Source of the DNA: Coleophoma eucalyptorum | Lineage: Eukaryota > Ascomycota > Leotiomycetes > Helotiales > Dermateaceae | Reading direction: 5' to 3' | Length of the DNA stretch: 64,000 bases | Assembly (NCBI GenBank): GCA_026120035.1 | Contig: JALRME010000002.1 | Span: 868,001 to 932,000 of the forward strand | In this document: positions 62,886-64,000 of the stretch, piece after piece | Layout: every line of letters begins with the position of its first letter | Numbering within the stretch: the stretch's first letter is position 1 | Position numbers and translations under genes: made by a program | The notes under the pieces: generated by a model | What the model was told of the DNA's origin: nothing | What the model saw: only the letters and a program-made list of their open reading frames with translations | The model's database searches: none

Positions 62886-63322
62886 GTGGTCGTGCAAATG
62901 GCAGAGTGTTGTTAGGCGTTTTGGCTTCTAGTTGGACCCTTTCTCTTTGTAAGGTGTTCTTGGCACATTTGAATATTTGGATCGATTGTCATGCGAGCAA
63001 TTCATGATAGACGGCTTGTTCTTTTAGGAGCATGTTTCTACAGCCGGCTGAAATGCAGCGTCAGGGGTTTTGTATCATGAAGATGAAAGCAATTTAGACT
63101 TGATAGACAGTATTTATATATGACTAGGCTAAGATAATGAATCACGCTCATTCCCGCAAAAGACGCATCTGCGCCATAAGAAAAGGTGAGAGGTGCGAAA
63201 GAAGCACTACACATCCAAGACTAACTCCTAACCAACCCAATTCCCCTGAAGGCTATATAGAGCTTTCCCAACTAACAAAATACCGCTTCAATCACCAGCC
63301 CAAGCAAAAAAACCGCAAAAAC
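62886..63322. other. Intergenic between convergent genes
   Basis: 3' ends of the transporter and of the partial gene. No element was found. Confidence 0.4.
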
Positions 63323-64000
63323 CTACAGATCCAATCTTAGCATTCCCTCCAAAGACTCCAACATCTCTCGCCACCGATCTTCCAGCGAGCAACCAGTCTT
63401 TTCACAAAACTCCCTGGACAGACAGCTCTGCAAGCCTGCCACACCCGCATCGTTGGCTTCTTCATACGCCTTTAATTCTTTCAAACCATCTTTAATCTCT
63501 GATAGAACCCACTCCTCAGTCCTCTGTAAAGGTAGTTTGGGTGTGCTGTTGCAAGCGACGTGGTGAGCATAGGCGAGGAAGGGGCCCCTTCGGAGAATCC
63601 GATCGCTAAAAATGATCTGTTCCTCACGCTGCAGTCTTGCTTCTTCTGCCGAGACCTCTACCGTGATACGTTGCTCTGGGATGCATTCGGAAGATACTTG
63701 GGGGGCTTTCTTGTACCCCTCGGAGAAGATATGAAGCATTGTTCCGAGTAATGCTAACTGCGTGGGGTTCAACTCATGCAAGTACTCCTCTTGCGCCCCA
63801 CGAATGGCGTGCTGCTCTGATAAACCCGCCGTTCTGTCAACTAGTTCAAAGAGGAAGTCTATCGCCACGGCCTTTAGGCGGTTAAGCCTAAACAGGATCA
63901 CGGGATTGACAAAAAAGTCCGGTGCAGCAGAGCTGTACAGGGAAACATACGCCCTGGAAGCTTCGTTTGTGTTCTGGTCTTGGATGAGTGCTCTTGTCTG
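63323..64000 (-). CDS. Partial gene, unknown function, cut by the window edge
   Basis: The frame is open from the right edge (QTRALIQDQNTNEASRAYVS) to a stop at 63323, 225 residues, so the start lies outside the window. A GTG at 63901 is internal and not a start. The visible part is mostly helical: FRLNRLKAVAIDFLFELVDR, then LNPTQLALLGTMLHIFSEGY, then EARLQREEQIIFSDRILRRG, ending EMLESLEGMLRLDL. No signal peptide, membrane helix or catalytic motif is seen and I recognise no family. An exon-intron junction in the part beyond the window cannot be judged. Confidence 0.65.
   Translation of the reverse strand, partial: QTRALIQDQNTNEASRAYVSLYSSAAPDFFVNPVILFRLNRLKAVAIDFLFELVDRTAGLSEQHAIRGAQEEYLHELNPTQLALLGTMLHIFSEGYKKAPQVSSECIPEQRITVEVSAEEARLQREEQIIFSDRILRRGPFLAYAHHVACNSTPKLPLQRTEEWVLSEIKDGLKELKAYEEANDAGVAGLQSCLSREFCEKTGCSLEDRWREMLESLEGMLRLDL

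Overview
This is a window of nuclear DNA from a filamentous ascomycete (Pezizomycotina). The evidence is short spliceosomal introns (about 45-220 nt, GTAAGT-like donors, CTRAY-like branch points, CAG/TAG acceptors) in most genes, and fungal proteins such as NST1, Rho2, an annexin with a GYGAPP-rich N-terminus, a Dap1-type protein, an Izh/PAQR receptor, TMA7 and mitochondrial mL40. A leotiomycete-like genome is my best guess, but that is inference. I see no rRNA, convincing tRNA, CRISPR array or intact transposon. All exon joins were worked out by eye from splice motifs, reading frame and remembered family features; no alignment was run.

Region 0.6-19.3 kb is gene-dense. It holds a coiled-coil protein of unknown function (-), a PaaI-type hotdog thioesterase (+), a Dap1/MAPR heme protein (+), a Cys/His-rich protein (-), a nucleotidyltransferase-like protein (-), an annexin (+), a five-helix membrane protein with an odd in-frame stop (-), a PAQR/Izh receptor (-) and a CSN8/PSMD8-like protein (+). 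A diverged ~195-bp tandem repeat lies at about 7.03-7.35 kb, and a purine-rich AT-rich gap at 10.2-11.1 kb.

Region 19.3-34.8 kb is nearly a gene desert. Its only recognisable gene is a Ran1/Vhs1-like protein kinase at 27.2-28.7 kb, with 7.9 kb of non-coding DNA on one side and 6.1 kb on the other. Homopolymeric G/C tracts, including a strong quadruplex motif, lie in these flanks.

Region 34.8-64 kb is gene-dense again. In order it holds PRP4 kinase (-), TMA7 (+), an SDR oxidoreductase (+), an F-box-like protein (+), an MFS transporter (+), a peptidase S66/MccF-like protein (-), a LITAF-domain protein (+), NST1 (-) with a 116-codon ORF just upstream, Rho2 GTPase with a 6-nt microexon (+), mL40 (-), a DUF1749 alpha/beta hydrolase (+), DPM1 (+), a DHA1 drug:H+ antiporter (+) and a protein cut by the window edge (-).

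The gene set is mostly housekeeping and signalling: splicing (PRP4), translation (TMA7, mL40), protein mannosylation (DPM1), wall and polarity signalling (Rho2), sterol and membrane biology (Dap1, PAQR, LITAF, annexin) and stress (NST1). I see no secondary-metabolite cluster or defence island. The best leads are the rho2 microexon, the in-frame TAG in the five-helix membrane protein, the desert around the Ran1-like kinase, the ORF abutting NST1 and the recurring ATCACGTG elements in intergenic regions.
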